A stretch of DNA of 6,627 bases from Candidatus Magasanikiibacteriota bacterium (GTDB lineage: Bacteria > Patescibacteriota > Patescibacteriia > Magasanikbacterales > UBA922). Positions 1 through 6,591 of this stretch are shown here, in pieces. A model generated the notes under the pieces. The model was given only the letters and a program-made list of their open reading frames with translations. It had not been told where the DNA came from and did not search any database. The DNA is taken from positions 1 to 6,627 of the forward strand of contig JACRPD010000017.1 of the NCBI GenBank assembly GCA_016214105.1, given 5' to 3'. Position 1 is the stretch's first letter, and the number at the start of each line of letters is the position of its first letter. Made by a program: the position numbers and the translations under genes.

Positions 1-360
1 ATCCACCCCCACAAACCTCCCCACTTCACCATCGTAATACCTCTGTCCCGCGTAATACAACCCGCTCGCGTCAAGTTCATAACCCGTGAATTTTTTATCG
101 TTTTCGTAGGCGGTGTATTTGTTGTCGGTGCGAACACTGCCGAATGGGAAATAGTCCAAAACTTCAACCACAAAGCCGTTTTTGTCGGTTTCAACATTGC
201 TTCCGGATAAGTGATCAGTATGGTGATATATTAGTTTATTGTCATCAATCGTGGCGATTGAATTATCTCCGGCAAAGATGTGTTTTTTAATTTTACCCTG
301 CCCTGAACCAGGTTGAAGGGCGTTTTCAATATTATACAACTTGTTTGGGTAAATGGAAAC
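1..360 (-). other. RHS-associated core domain, truncated by window edge
   Basis: Hallmarks in order: IYPNKLYNIE, KKHIFAGDNSIATI, YHHTDHLSGSNVETDKNG, VVEVLDYFPFGSVR, KKFTGYELDASGLYYAGQRY and YDGEVGRFVGVD. This is the conserved core that closes the YD shell in RHS and Tc C proteins. In relatives the next residues are usually a proline and the self-cleavage region, followed by a variable effector or toxin tip. None of that is in this window, so the activity of the protein cannot be stated. Confidence 0.92.
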
Positions 361-456
361 TTTTCCACTCTCGGTTTTCTTAACTCTCTGCCCGGATTCG
401 TCGTACCCGTAGGTAACTTCGTTGGTGACAGTCGTCGTGGTTGTATTCGTTGTTGG

Positions 457-1074
457 CTGGGTGTAGGTGACGGTGAGATAGGGGTCTTGGGTGGTGCCGA
501 TGTATTCTCCTGAAAAGATGGAAAAATAATTAAAAAGTGTTGACGTTGTTGATGAACTGCCAAATGCTGAATCAATGACATCGTGGCCTTCCCGCAGACC
601 TAATTTCGTTGTGCCGGTCGTAGAGACCCAACCGAGCCCGGTGGTGTTTAAGTTGAAGGTGAGATATTTGCCGAGCGCGATGTTGGTAAGGTCTTTACGC
701 TCGCTTAAGTTGATGCCTTCGGTGGGGTTATTAATGCTCCCCGCTTGGTCGAAGTCTGCTACAGAGAGAGCCGTCGCGCTCGCTTGAGAGGTCTGCACAA
801 GCGTGATAAAGTCATCGCCGTCATTGTCATTGTTAGATATTGATTGAGCGTAGACATTGAGCGAGGCGGAAGTGATTGTCGCGTCGTCAGGAATGGAAGA
901 GGTGTCAAAAGGCAGAAATGAACGATAGATGAAATAACTGGTGGCTGATTTGGATGGTCCTGTAAGAATGTAAGTAAATGTCGTGGAATATCCTGAACCA
1001 GACGTCGCGTCATGCGCTATGTCCCAAGAATAGCCGGATTTGAAGATGTTCCCGTCTCCGGCGGTTGGATAAAA
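457..1074 (-). other. Inserted beta-sandwich-like domain, copy B (DNRLRE/CBM96-type)
   Basis: The second copy has exactly the same length (206 residues) as copy A and aligns to it without gaps. By hand count about 141 of 206 positions are identical. It interrupts the YD array between YKWDYQNRMVSSGG and VTYGYDESGQRVKK. Flanking linkers are Thr/Ala-rich (a TSTAAATTTT type before, a TTNTTTTTVTN type after). The FLPFDTSSIPDDA, NNDNDGDDF, LSERKD, GKYLTFNLN and LGLREGHDVIDS segments are shared with copy A. Confidence 0.65.
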
Positions 1075-1536
1075 TTTTATGGTTGTGGTTGTCGCGGCGG
1101 CAGTGCTCGTAGTCGCGGAAGTTGCTATCCCGCCGGAGGACACCATGCGGTTTTGGTAATCCCATTTGTACGTCGTCGCGCCGTCGCTGGCGAGATTGCC
1201 GTTGTTGTCGTAGGTGAAAGTTTTATTTCCGATTTTAGTTACGGCGCGCGGATTTGTATATCCTGTTTGCGAATAAACATAATCGCCAACGTCGGATTTG
1301 TTTAATATGTTTCCGATCGCGTCATAGCTGTATGTTTGTGTATAATTTTGATTATTTTTTGCGTTAGTGATTGCGGCGGATTTTAAACGATATAAATCAT
1401 CGTAAGTATAATCGCTCGTTTTGGCGGTGTCAAAATTTCCCGTGTCAATTATTTGCGTAATGTTGCCAACCGCGTCGTAGGTGTAGGATAAATCTTGGAG
1501 TGTGGTAGTTGTTAGTTCGAGATTGCTCGCGGTTGT

Positions 1537-2154
1537 TTGTGTGTAAGTGATGGAGAGATACGGATCTTTAGCAATGCCGGAGTATTCGGATGAAAGAATA
1601 TACAGATAGTTGTACTGTATTGAGGCCACAGAAGATGTGGCGAAGGGAGAATCAATCACGTCATGACCTTCGCGCAATCCCAGCTTAGTCGTACCGGTCG
1701 CGGAAATCCAACCCAGCCCGGTGGGGTTTAAGTTGAAGGTGAGATACTTGCCAATTGCGATGTCGGTAATATCTTTACGCTCGCTTAAATCAATGCCTTC
1801 GATTGGATTATCCATGGCTCCGGTTTGATCAAAATCTTCCTTGGCAAGTGTCGTCGTGCCCGCCTGAGATGTCTGAACAAGCGTCACAAAATCATCGCCA
1901 TCATTATCATTATTTTTCTTCGAGTAGGCGTAGATATTGAGCGAGGCCGACGTAACCTTGGCGTCGTCAGGAATTGAAGAAGTATCAAAAGGTAAGAATG
2001 ACCGATAGATATAATAGCCGGCCGTTGACTTCGCCGCGCCGACAACTGCTTGAATCGATGCATAAGAAGCAGAACTGCCTGATGTCGCGTCATGCGTCGC
2101 GTCCCAAGAAGTGTTGGATTTGTAAATGTATCCGTCTCCGGCGGTTGGATAAAA
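1537..2154 (-). other. Inserted beta-sandwich-like domain, copy A (DNRLRE/CBM96-type)
   Basis: The 206 residues from FYPTAGDG to ITYTQ interrupt the YD array between TYDENKLYRLTHK and LSYTYDAVGN. Recognisable parts are YYIYRSFLPFDTSSIPDDA followed by VTSASLNIYAYS, a NNDNDGDDF acidic turn, TFNLNPTGLGWIS, TTKLGLREGHDV and a closing DPYLSITYT strand. The R-x-F-L-x-F-D-x-S-S-I-P pattern with a following A-x-L-x-x-Y strand is typical of beta-sandwich domains in secreted and surface proteins annotated as DNRLRE or CBM96. Thr-rich linkers flank it. Ligand unknown; carbohydrate or surface binding is only a possibility. Confidence 0.65.
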
Positions 2155-2221
2155 CATTTGAGTGGTTGTTACGGTCGTCGCGCCTGATGATTCTTGCTCA
2201 TACCCGGTCGTCACTTTGTGC

Positions 2222-2359
2222 GTAAGACGGTAAAGCTTATTTTCATCGTAAGTGTTTGTCGTAACCGTGCCGTTGCTATTTTCTTGATAAGTAAGACGGT
2301 AAAGCTTATTTTCATCGTAAGTGTTTGTCGTAACCGTGCCGTTGCTATTTTCTTGATAA
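2222..2359 (-). repeat. Perfect 69-bp tandem duplication (two copies) within the YD array
   Basis: Copy one is 2222-2290 and copy two is 2291-2359. They are identical base for base, and one further base (2360) also matches. 69 bp is 23 codons, so the frame is kept. The unit encodes one YD repeat: LTYQENSNGTVTTNTYDENK followed by LYR. Absence of any divergence points to a recent event or an assembly artefact. Confidence 0.95.
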
Positions 2360-2684
2360 GCAATCTGTCCGAGCGGAGAATAATCAAAATTATTAACCAC
2401 ATTTACAAAAGTATTGTTCGCGCTTTCTTTTTTAGAAATATTTTCAAGTAAGCCGGCGGAATTATATTGATTTTTTACTTCGCTGTTGTCCGGATAGATG
2501 ACTGATTTGGTGTTGCCTGCTCGGTCATAAGCGTATTGGGTGATATAATTTGTCGCGTCAATGTTTTTTGTTTCCTTCGCCACCTGCCCCAAGGCATTAT
2601 AATTATAATTTGTAATTATACTGCTGCTTTTCACGCTACACAACCTGCCGATGCCGTTTGTACAGCCAACATCATAAGTATAAT

Positions 2685-5600
2685 TTACTTCAACTCCGGC
2701 TTGTGTCGCGCTGTCTTCGGCGGTTTTTCGATTGAGTGAATCATAATTATACGCGACAACGTGTTGTAATTCGTTGGCGCCGGATTGGTGATTTTTTCCA
2801 CTACCTGAATTAAACGTCCAAACGCGTCATTATAATAGTCTTTGGTATTTCCTTTAACATCGGTAGTGGAAACTTTCCAATTGGAATAATTATTGGAAGT
2901 AGCGCCGACCGCGTTGGTGATGGTTTTTACCCGCTTCAAAGCGTCATAAGTATAGTAGGTGAATAGATTGGTGTTTGTTGTCGGCGAAGTTTGCGCGGAA
3001 CCAACGGAAGAATACGCCAGCGTCTCCGCCTGAACCATGCCCAATTTATTATACGCGAAATCTTTCACGGAAAAATTGTTTTCCGCTTCGGTTCGTTCTT
3101 GAATCGTTTTGTCCAAGCCGTTCAGGTATGAATAAGAATCAACGGCGTTGTCGTTGTCTAAATATTTTTTTGTCTGAATTACGCGCGGATTGGCATTGTC
3201 AGTATAAAAATATTCGGCTGAAACGACCAAAGTTGTTGGATTACTCGCATCCGGTATCCGTTTTTGCTTAACCCGGCCGAGCGGGTCAAAAGCTGTTTCA
3301 TACGCGTAATTATTCGCGTCTATTGTCTGCTTCGGTTTGCCGACCGCGTAATCATATTGGTATTTAACCGTTTGTCCGAGCGGGTTGACAACAGTTGCCG
3401 GATAAAGATTAACTGAATCATAAGTCATCGTCGTCAGATTATTATTACCGTCGTATGATTTCATTGCCAAGCCGAAATTATTGTAGGTCTTTTGATTGTC
3501 CGCGTATTGGTTTCCGCTTATCCAATTTCTTTCTTTTGTTTTATTGCCAACGCTCGCCTGTCCAAAAGGCAAATTATCATAATATGAAATTGTTTCGCGA
3601 ATTTTCGCGCCGCTTGAATCAGCGACAGTTTCTTGAGACGGCAGACCGATGATTTTCGCGGCGTTTGTGGCGTAAGAATATGTCTGAATTCTGGCATCCG
3701 CGCCCACATCCGTAAATACGCCGATATTGGGCGTTGACACCTCTCCCCATTCGGTCTTTTTAGTCAAATTGCCGTTTGTATTATTATACTCAAAACTTTC
3801 CGCGCTAGATTTTTCCGCGCCCGCGCTATCATAGCTTTTTTTGATAGTCTCAGAATTAAAAACAAAACTGCGATTATTACCCAAATCCGCCAAACCAAAT
3901 TTATTGAGTGTTTGAGTTTGCAATTGTCCGCTATTATCCAACAAATCCTCGCGATACATCAAATTAATTTTCGCCGGCTGGTCCGCGTACTCGCCTAAAG
4001 CGCTATCAGTTTCATCGCCCTGATGAAAATATTGTTTGGTAACATTCCCCAACGCGTCGGTTTTGCTTACTATCTGAAATCCGGCGAAACGTTTATCCAA
4101 ATAATTATTAAAATAATATTTCCCGCCTTCATATTGATAACTCGTCGTTGCTTTGTTGCCCAAGCCGTCATCAGTCGTGATTTTGTCCGCCACATATACC
4201 ATAAAAGGCAGTTTTGGATTAGCTGGCTTGCCGTCAGTCTTTTTGAGCATTTGCGCGGTTTTGTAGGTTACTTCGGTAATCGCGCTTTTACTGTGGTCAA
4301 CGCGAATAAGTAAATCCGCTTTCTGCCCCTTATTCAAATATACTCCATTGCCGCCCTCGCCGCCAAGCCGTAAAAAATCGCTCAAACCATCGCCATTCAC
4401 ATCTATTATGCGCCAACCATTGTCCTTCCAATCTCCGCCCCCTTGATCCGTAAGAAGAGATGTTGGAAGAGTCTGGGTGGAATCATATGCCCAGCCCGTG
4501 CCATCGCCTTTATTTATATATACCACCAAAGGGTCGTTTGGTTTTAGTCCTTGCCCGCGCGCGAAATCAACCAGGCCATCGCCGTTGATATCCAAAAAAA
4601 CATTGGCGCCGTCATAAGTGTTTGGCAGGCCGCCACCCAAATATGGCGTATCAGGCGTGTATTGCGCGTCAAGCGAATAAGAACAATCATAATTTTTTCC
4701 GCCATCAACATTTAAACAAGTGCTTGCCTTCGGCAGTATTTGGGTGCTGCTGTCGCTAACGGTGACAGATCCGGAATAAATAAAATCTTCCAGCCCGTCG
4801 CCATTAACATCCATCATTACCGTTTCATAGGGATTGTTCATTTGCGAACACATATAATAGCTCGGCGGAATAGAGTACTCGCTGTTTGACTCCCAGTTGC
4901 CATCTCCCTTATTGATATAAATATTTTTAATCCAAGGAGTATATTTTAATACATCCGCCAACCCATCGCCGTTTATGTCCGCCAGACGAACGCAATTATC
5001 CAAAATGCCGTTGGTTGGCGACGCGGTTATAAACCAAGCCGGCGACTGATAATTTTCATCCATTACCCAGTTATTCTGTCCGATTTTTTTGATAAATACT
5101 TTGGTCGGCTTATACACCGTATCATCTATTTTCCCATACACAAAATCAAGCATGCCATCGCCATTGACATCGCCAAGACGCACGCCATCATCGTGGCCGC
5201 CCATAGTTATCGGCGTAGGCGATCCGCCGCCATTGGTATATCCGCCATTGCCGTTATTTATAAAAGACAGTTTATTTATTAAAGTTCCGTTGCTATTCGC
5301 GTCATCGCTGGAAAATAAATCCAGCAAACCGTCGCCGGTTACGTCGGCGATGCGCTGTCCTTTATCTTGATAACTAGCCCAAGTCCCCCAGTTCGGCGCG
5401 TAATAACCGTCAAATGTCCAGCCTTTTTCTTTTTGCTGATAGGTGAATGCGGTCGGCGGCAAAGTAATTATATTTCCGTCCTTATTTCCAGACTCAACTA
5501 TGCCGCTAAGCAAAGATCGCTTGCCATTATCGCCGGCGATATAACTGAAATCATATTTTCTCACCCACTCGCCATTGGCTTTTACCGTAAGATTTGAAAT

Positions 5601-6371
5601 TCGGTATTGCGTGCGAATTTTAAAACCGGCGTTATACATTACCGAGGTGTCCGCGCGCGCCTCGCGATTGAAAATCACTTCAAAAATACCATCGACAACG
5701 CCATGCCCGGTATAAATAATTCGCTCCGGATAGATTTGTCCGTTGTTTTTAAAATATTCGTATTTTATATAATTGTCATTGGTGTCGCGAACTTCTTGCA
5801 GAAGCCATTTATACGCGTGATCAATATTGTTCGCGTCATCTTGCCGCGCGGAAGAATCTTTGCCAAAAGTGTAAACCGCGCCGGTCTTATCCGTAACCAC
5901 CCATTTGTTATTAGTTAACGCGTAATTTAAAAAATTACCGGTTTCCACTTTGGCGCCATACTGCCCATTGACGCCGTCCGTCAAACTTATCGGCACAATT
6001 TCTCCGGACAAACTGGAATAAAAATAATTTTCATCATAAAGCCGGTCAACCCCTTTTTTGGGTAATCTTTGAATATACGGAATGGAAAAAGACCAGCCGT
6101 ATCCCGCGATATTTGACTGGTCTTCATCCTGATTATTATATCGCAGTTTTAAATCCGGCTGCAATCCGTTTCGGCCGGGCGGAATAACGATATCCTGCTC
6201 AAAAATAAAAGCGCCCGATTGAGCGCCTGTCGTTACCTCCGGCAGTTCTGATTTTATTTCCGTGGAAGCGCGATAAACATACTGGCTAACGGCCGCTTGA
6301 GCCATATTAAAAGGCAAAAATACCAGCAGCAAAAATAAAACAATCGGATACGATTTTCTATTCTTCCACAT
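2685..6371 (-). CDS. Secreted SpvB/TcaC-like RHS protein, N-terminal part of a frameshifted giant gene
   Basis: Encodes 1228 residues from an ATG at 6371. In order: signal peptide (residues 1-26), SpvB-like domain (about 37-318), six calcium-loop FG-GAP/VCBS motifs (343-665), a TcdB-middle-like segment (about 677-784), and YD repeats from about 840. This is the order of the B component of Tc toxins (TcaC/TcdB), which with the C component builds a hollow YD-repeat shell around a toxic effector; that role is inferred by homology. The last 24 or so residues (2759-2688) have no YD character and end at TAA. The homology resumes in the -1 frame, so this is the upstream part of a longer protein rather than a complete one. 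I chose the ATG over an in-frame TTG at 6389 because the TTG lies only about 9 nt from the predicted transcription start and would put extra residues ahead of the signal peptide. No clear Shine-Dalgarno precedes either. Confidence 0.93.
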   Translation of the reverse strand: MWKNRKSYPIVLFLLLVFLPFNMAQAAVSQYVYRASTEIKSELPEVTTGAQSGAFIFEQDIVIPPGRNGLQPDLKLRYNNQDEDQSNIAGYGWSFSIPYIQRLPKKGVDRLYDENYFYSSLSGEIVPISLTDGVNGQYGAKVETGNFLNYALTNNKWVVTDKTGAVYTFGKDSSARQDDANNIDHAYKWLLQEVRDTNDNYIKYEYFKNNGQIYPERIIYTGHGVVDGIFEVIFNREARADTSVMYNAGFKIRTQYRISNLTVKANGEWVRKYDFSYIAGDNGKRSLLSGIVESGNKDGNIITLPPTAFTYQQKEKGWTFDGYYAPNWGTWASYQDKGQRIADVTGDGLLDLFSSDDANSNGTLINKLSFINNGNGGYTNGGGSPTPITMGGHDDGVRLGDVNGDGMLDFVYGKIDDTVYKPTKVFIKKIGQNNWVMDENYQSPAWFITASPTNGILDNCVRLADINGDGLADVLKYTPWIKNIYINKGDGNWESNSEYSIPPSYYMCSQMNNPYETVMMDVNGDGLEDFIYSGSVTVSDSSTQILPKASTCLNVDGGKNYDCSYSLDAQYTPDTPYLGGGLPNTYDGANVFLDINGDGLVDFARGQGLKPNDPLVVYINKGDGTGWAYDSTQTLPTSLLTDQGGGDWKDNGWRIIDVNGDGLSDFLRLGGEGGNGVYLNKGQKADLLIRVDHSKSAITEVTYKTAQMLKKTDGKPANPKLPFMVYVADKITTDDGLGNKATTSYQYEGGKYYFNNYLDKRFAGFQIVSKTDALGNVTKQYFHQGDETDSALGEYADQPAKINLMYREDLLDNSGQLQTQTLNKFGLADLGNNRSFVFNSETIKKSYDSAGAEKSSAESFEYNNTNGNLTKKTEWGEVSTPNIGVFTDVGADARIQTYSYATNAAKIIGLPSQETVADSSGAKIRETISYYDNLPFGQASVGNKTKERNWISGNQYADNQKTYNNFGLAMKSYDGNNNLTTMTYDSVNLYPATVVNPLGQTVKYQYDYAVGKPKQTIDANNYAYETAFDPLGRVKQKRIPDASNPTTLVVSAEYFYTDNANPRVIQTKKYLDNDNAVDSYSYLNGLDKTIQERTEAENNFSVKDFAYNKLGMVQAETLAYSSVGSAQTSPTTNTNLFTYYTYDALKRVKTITNAVGATSNNYSNWKVSTTDVKGNTKDYYNDAFGRLIQVVEKITNPAPTNYNTLSRIIMIHSIEKPPKTARHKPELK
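2757..2800 (-). other. Frameshift site (-1) joining the two halves of the RHS gene
   Basis: Upstream codons begin at positions equal to 2 modulo 3 and give DAFGRLIQVVEK. Downstream codons begin at multiples of 3 and give VVAYNYDSLNRK. Restoring the frame needs one added base (or two removed). An added A in the A6 run at 2797-2792 would give VEKNHQSGANELQHVVAYNYD. An added base next to 2761 would give VEKITNPAPTNYNTVVAYNYD. Both are plausible between YD repeats, so I cannot fix the exact site. No X-XXY-YYZ slippery heptamer is evident in the correct phase. Confidence 0.85.
2763..3860 (-). other. YD-repeat array, first part
   Basis: Residues about 838-1203 carry degenerate RHS/YD repeats of about 20-30 residues, including KSYDSAGAEK, IQTYSYATNA, KTYNNFGLAMKSYDGNNN, TMTYDSVN, VKYQYDYAVGKPK, ETAFDPLGRVK, KDFAYNKLGMVQ, YYTYDALKRVK and KDYYNDAFGRL. 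In structurally known B-C complexes these strands spiral into a hollow barrel. The array continues after the frameshift. Confidence 0.85.
4020..4343 (-). other. TcdB-toxin-middle-like segment linking propeller and YD shell
   Basis: Residues about 677-784. The stretch VYLNKGQKADLLIRVDHS, then ITEVTYKTA, PFMVYVADKITTDDGLGN, TTSYQYEGGKYY, KRFAGFQIVSKTDALGN and YFHQGD follows the typical order of the Tc toxin B middle region (start of the YD shell, with a G-F-x-x-V motif and an F-H-Q-G turn). Assigned from these motifs; boundaries are approximate. Confidence 0.75.
4377..5345 (-). other. Six FG-GAP/VCBS-type calcium-loop repeats (beta-propeller)
   Basis: Six copies of D-x-[NT]-G-D-G-x-x-D start at residues 343, 401, 465, 521, 594 and 657: DVTGDGLLD, DVNGDGMLD, DINGDGLAD, DVNGDGLED, DINGDGLVD and DVNGDGLSD. 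They are 56 to 73 residues apart. Several repeats also contain a following strand of the type Y-I-N-K-G-D-G. Such loops bind calcium in integrin-like propellers, and in Tc B components a propeller of this kind docks the B-C cocoon on the pore-forming A component. Partner binding here is an inference. All acidic ligand positions are intact in every copy. Confidence 0.9.
5420..6263 (-). other. SpvB/TcaC-type N-terminal domain
   Basis: Residues about 37-318. The family signature is visible: G-A-F-I-F-E-Q-D-I-V-I-P-P-G-R-N-G-L-Q-P followed by LKLRYNNQ and GYGWSFSIPYIQR, matching the usual pattern of a V-P-P-G-R-x-G-L-x-P turn, an L-x-Y-N stretch and a G-x-G-W strand. It is followed by YTFGKD, YKWLLQEVRDTNDNYIKYEY and PPTAFTYQ, also typical of this domain. 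In Tc toxins the SpvB region forms part of the cap of the B-C shell. The name SpvB refers to this shared N-terminal region and does not imply ADP-ribosyltransferase activity. Confidence 0.88.
6294..6371 (-). other. Sec signal peptide of the RHS protein
   Basis: Residues 1-26 have a basic start (MWKNRK), a hydrophobic core (PIVLFLLLVFLPF) and an A-Q-A site that fits signal peptidase I cleavage before AVSQY. I see no lipobox cysteine, so export as a soluble or surface-associated protein is more likely than a lipoprotein. This differs from classical insecticidal Tc B components, which usually lack an obvious Sec signal. Confidence 0.85.
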
Positions 6372-6404
6372 AATAGGTATACTTAGCAAATCAGCTGTAA
6401 AGTC

Positions 6405-6432
6405 ATTATACAGGTAATAGAAAAAATGTCAA
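6405..6432 (-). promoter_or_regulatory. Consensus sigma70-type promoter of the RHS gene
   Basis: On the minus strand TTGACA lies at 6432-6427 and TATAAT at 6410-6405, both perfect consensus hexamers with a 16-nt spacer. The transcription start would fall near A6398, giving a leader of about 27 nt to the ATG at 6371. The leader shows no evident AGGAGG-like ribosome binding site. Confidence 0.8.
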
Positions 6433-6444
6433 GCGATCGGGCAG

Positions 6445-6461
6445 GTTCCGAATTCGGGAAC
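6445..6461. promoter_or_regulatory. Near-palindrome upstream of the -35 element
   Basis: GTTCC-GAATTCG-GGAAC, with 5-bp arms and a centre that itself contains the palindrome GAATTC, lies 12 nt upstream of the TTGACA hexamer. It could be a binding site for a dimeric regulator, but a single short palindrome in a locally GC-rich patch may be chance. Confidence 0.25.
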
Positions 6462-6519
6462 GACGGCGCGGGGCAGAACACAAAACTCAATTAACAAACA
6501 CATTGCGTTGAATTTGATT

Positions 6520-6562
6520 AAAAAAACAAAAAATCCTCGTTATAATTGCGAAGATTTTTTGT
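6520..6562 (-). terminator. Intrinsic terminator, minus strand, of an upstream gene
   Basis: Arms 6562-6549 and 6539-6526 pair over 14 bp with a 9-nt loop. On the minus strand the single imperfect pair is a G-U wobble, while on the plus strand it would be a C-A mismatch. The minus-strand transcript continues into seven U's (6526-6520). This orientation fits the end of a minus-strand gene lying to the right, separating it from the RHS promoter. Confidence 0.65.
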
Positions 6563-6591
6563 CTTAAAGAATTTTATCTGCGCGAAATTCT

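Larger units (their letters stand above)
1..2760 (-). pseudogene. C-terminal part of the same RHS protein: YD repeats, twin inserted domains, RHS core; out of frame and cut by window edge
   Basis: This frame has 920 codons without a stop from 2760 to position 1; it stays open upstream only to about 2826, where a TGA closes it. It opens with VVAYNYDSLNR, exactly where the upstream frame loses the YD pattern. Contents: YD repeats (such as VNYTYD, TQYAYD, TTNTYD, LSYTYDAVGN, KTFTYDNNGN, VTYGYDESGQ), two 206-residue inserted domains, and the RHS core to the window edge. No ATG, GTG or TTG occurs between the upstream stop and 2760, and the first in-frame ATG is at 2157 inside an inserted domain. 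Independent translation therefore looks unlikely. I read it as the continuation of the 6371-2685 gene, separated by a single-base indel. It could be a decayed gene, an assembly error masking an intact one, or a recoded gene. The C-terminal effector is off the window. Confidence 0.88.
6372..6591. other. Intergenic region upstream of the RHS gene
   Basis: Besides the promoter, near-palindrome and terminator listed separately, it holds an 8-bp inverted repeat (6567-6574 with 6585-6592, 10-nt spacer) next to the possible upstream stop codon. The stretch 6435-6477 is clearly more GC-rich than its AT-rich flanks. I see no tRNA, small RNA or further open frame of note. Confidence 0.5.

Noticed and set aside
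231..2093. Minus-strand frames at 231-581, 759-1013 and 1884-2093
   Set aside because: They overlap the RHS frame out of phase; the RHS frame there carries clear YD, inserted-domain and core motifs.
2222..2359. Repeat as a CRISPR or MITE-like element
   Set aside because: There are only two contiguous units, no spacers or terminal inverted repeats, and the unit is plain YD-repeat coding sequence.
2211..2402. Small minus-strand frame with an internally repeated peptide (KKIATARLRQTLTMKISF)
   Set aside because: It is the out-of-frame reading of the 69-bp tandem duplication inside the YD array.
2792..2797. Programmed -1 slippery site at the A6 run
   Set aside because: The phase gives GAA AAA ATC, which does not form an X-XXY-YYZ heptamer. 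Six A's is also short for transcriptional slippage. Not excluded, but not supported.
5089..5918. Several plus-strand open frames of 76-103 codons opposite the SpvB and propeller regions
   Set aside because: They are antisense to well-supported domains, with unlikely compositions and no family resemblance.
1..6371. Alternative genetic code with TGA as glycine or tryptophan, as in some CPR or Mollicutes lineages
   Set aside because: No in-frame TGA occurs in more than 2,100 codons of the two RHS frames.
6371..6389. TTG start at 6389
   Set aside because: It lies about 9 nt from the predicted transcription start and adds six residues before a well-formed signal peptide that begins at the ATG.
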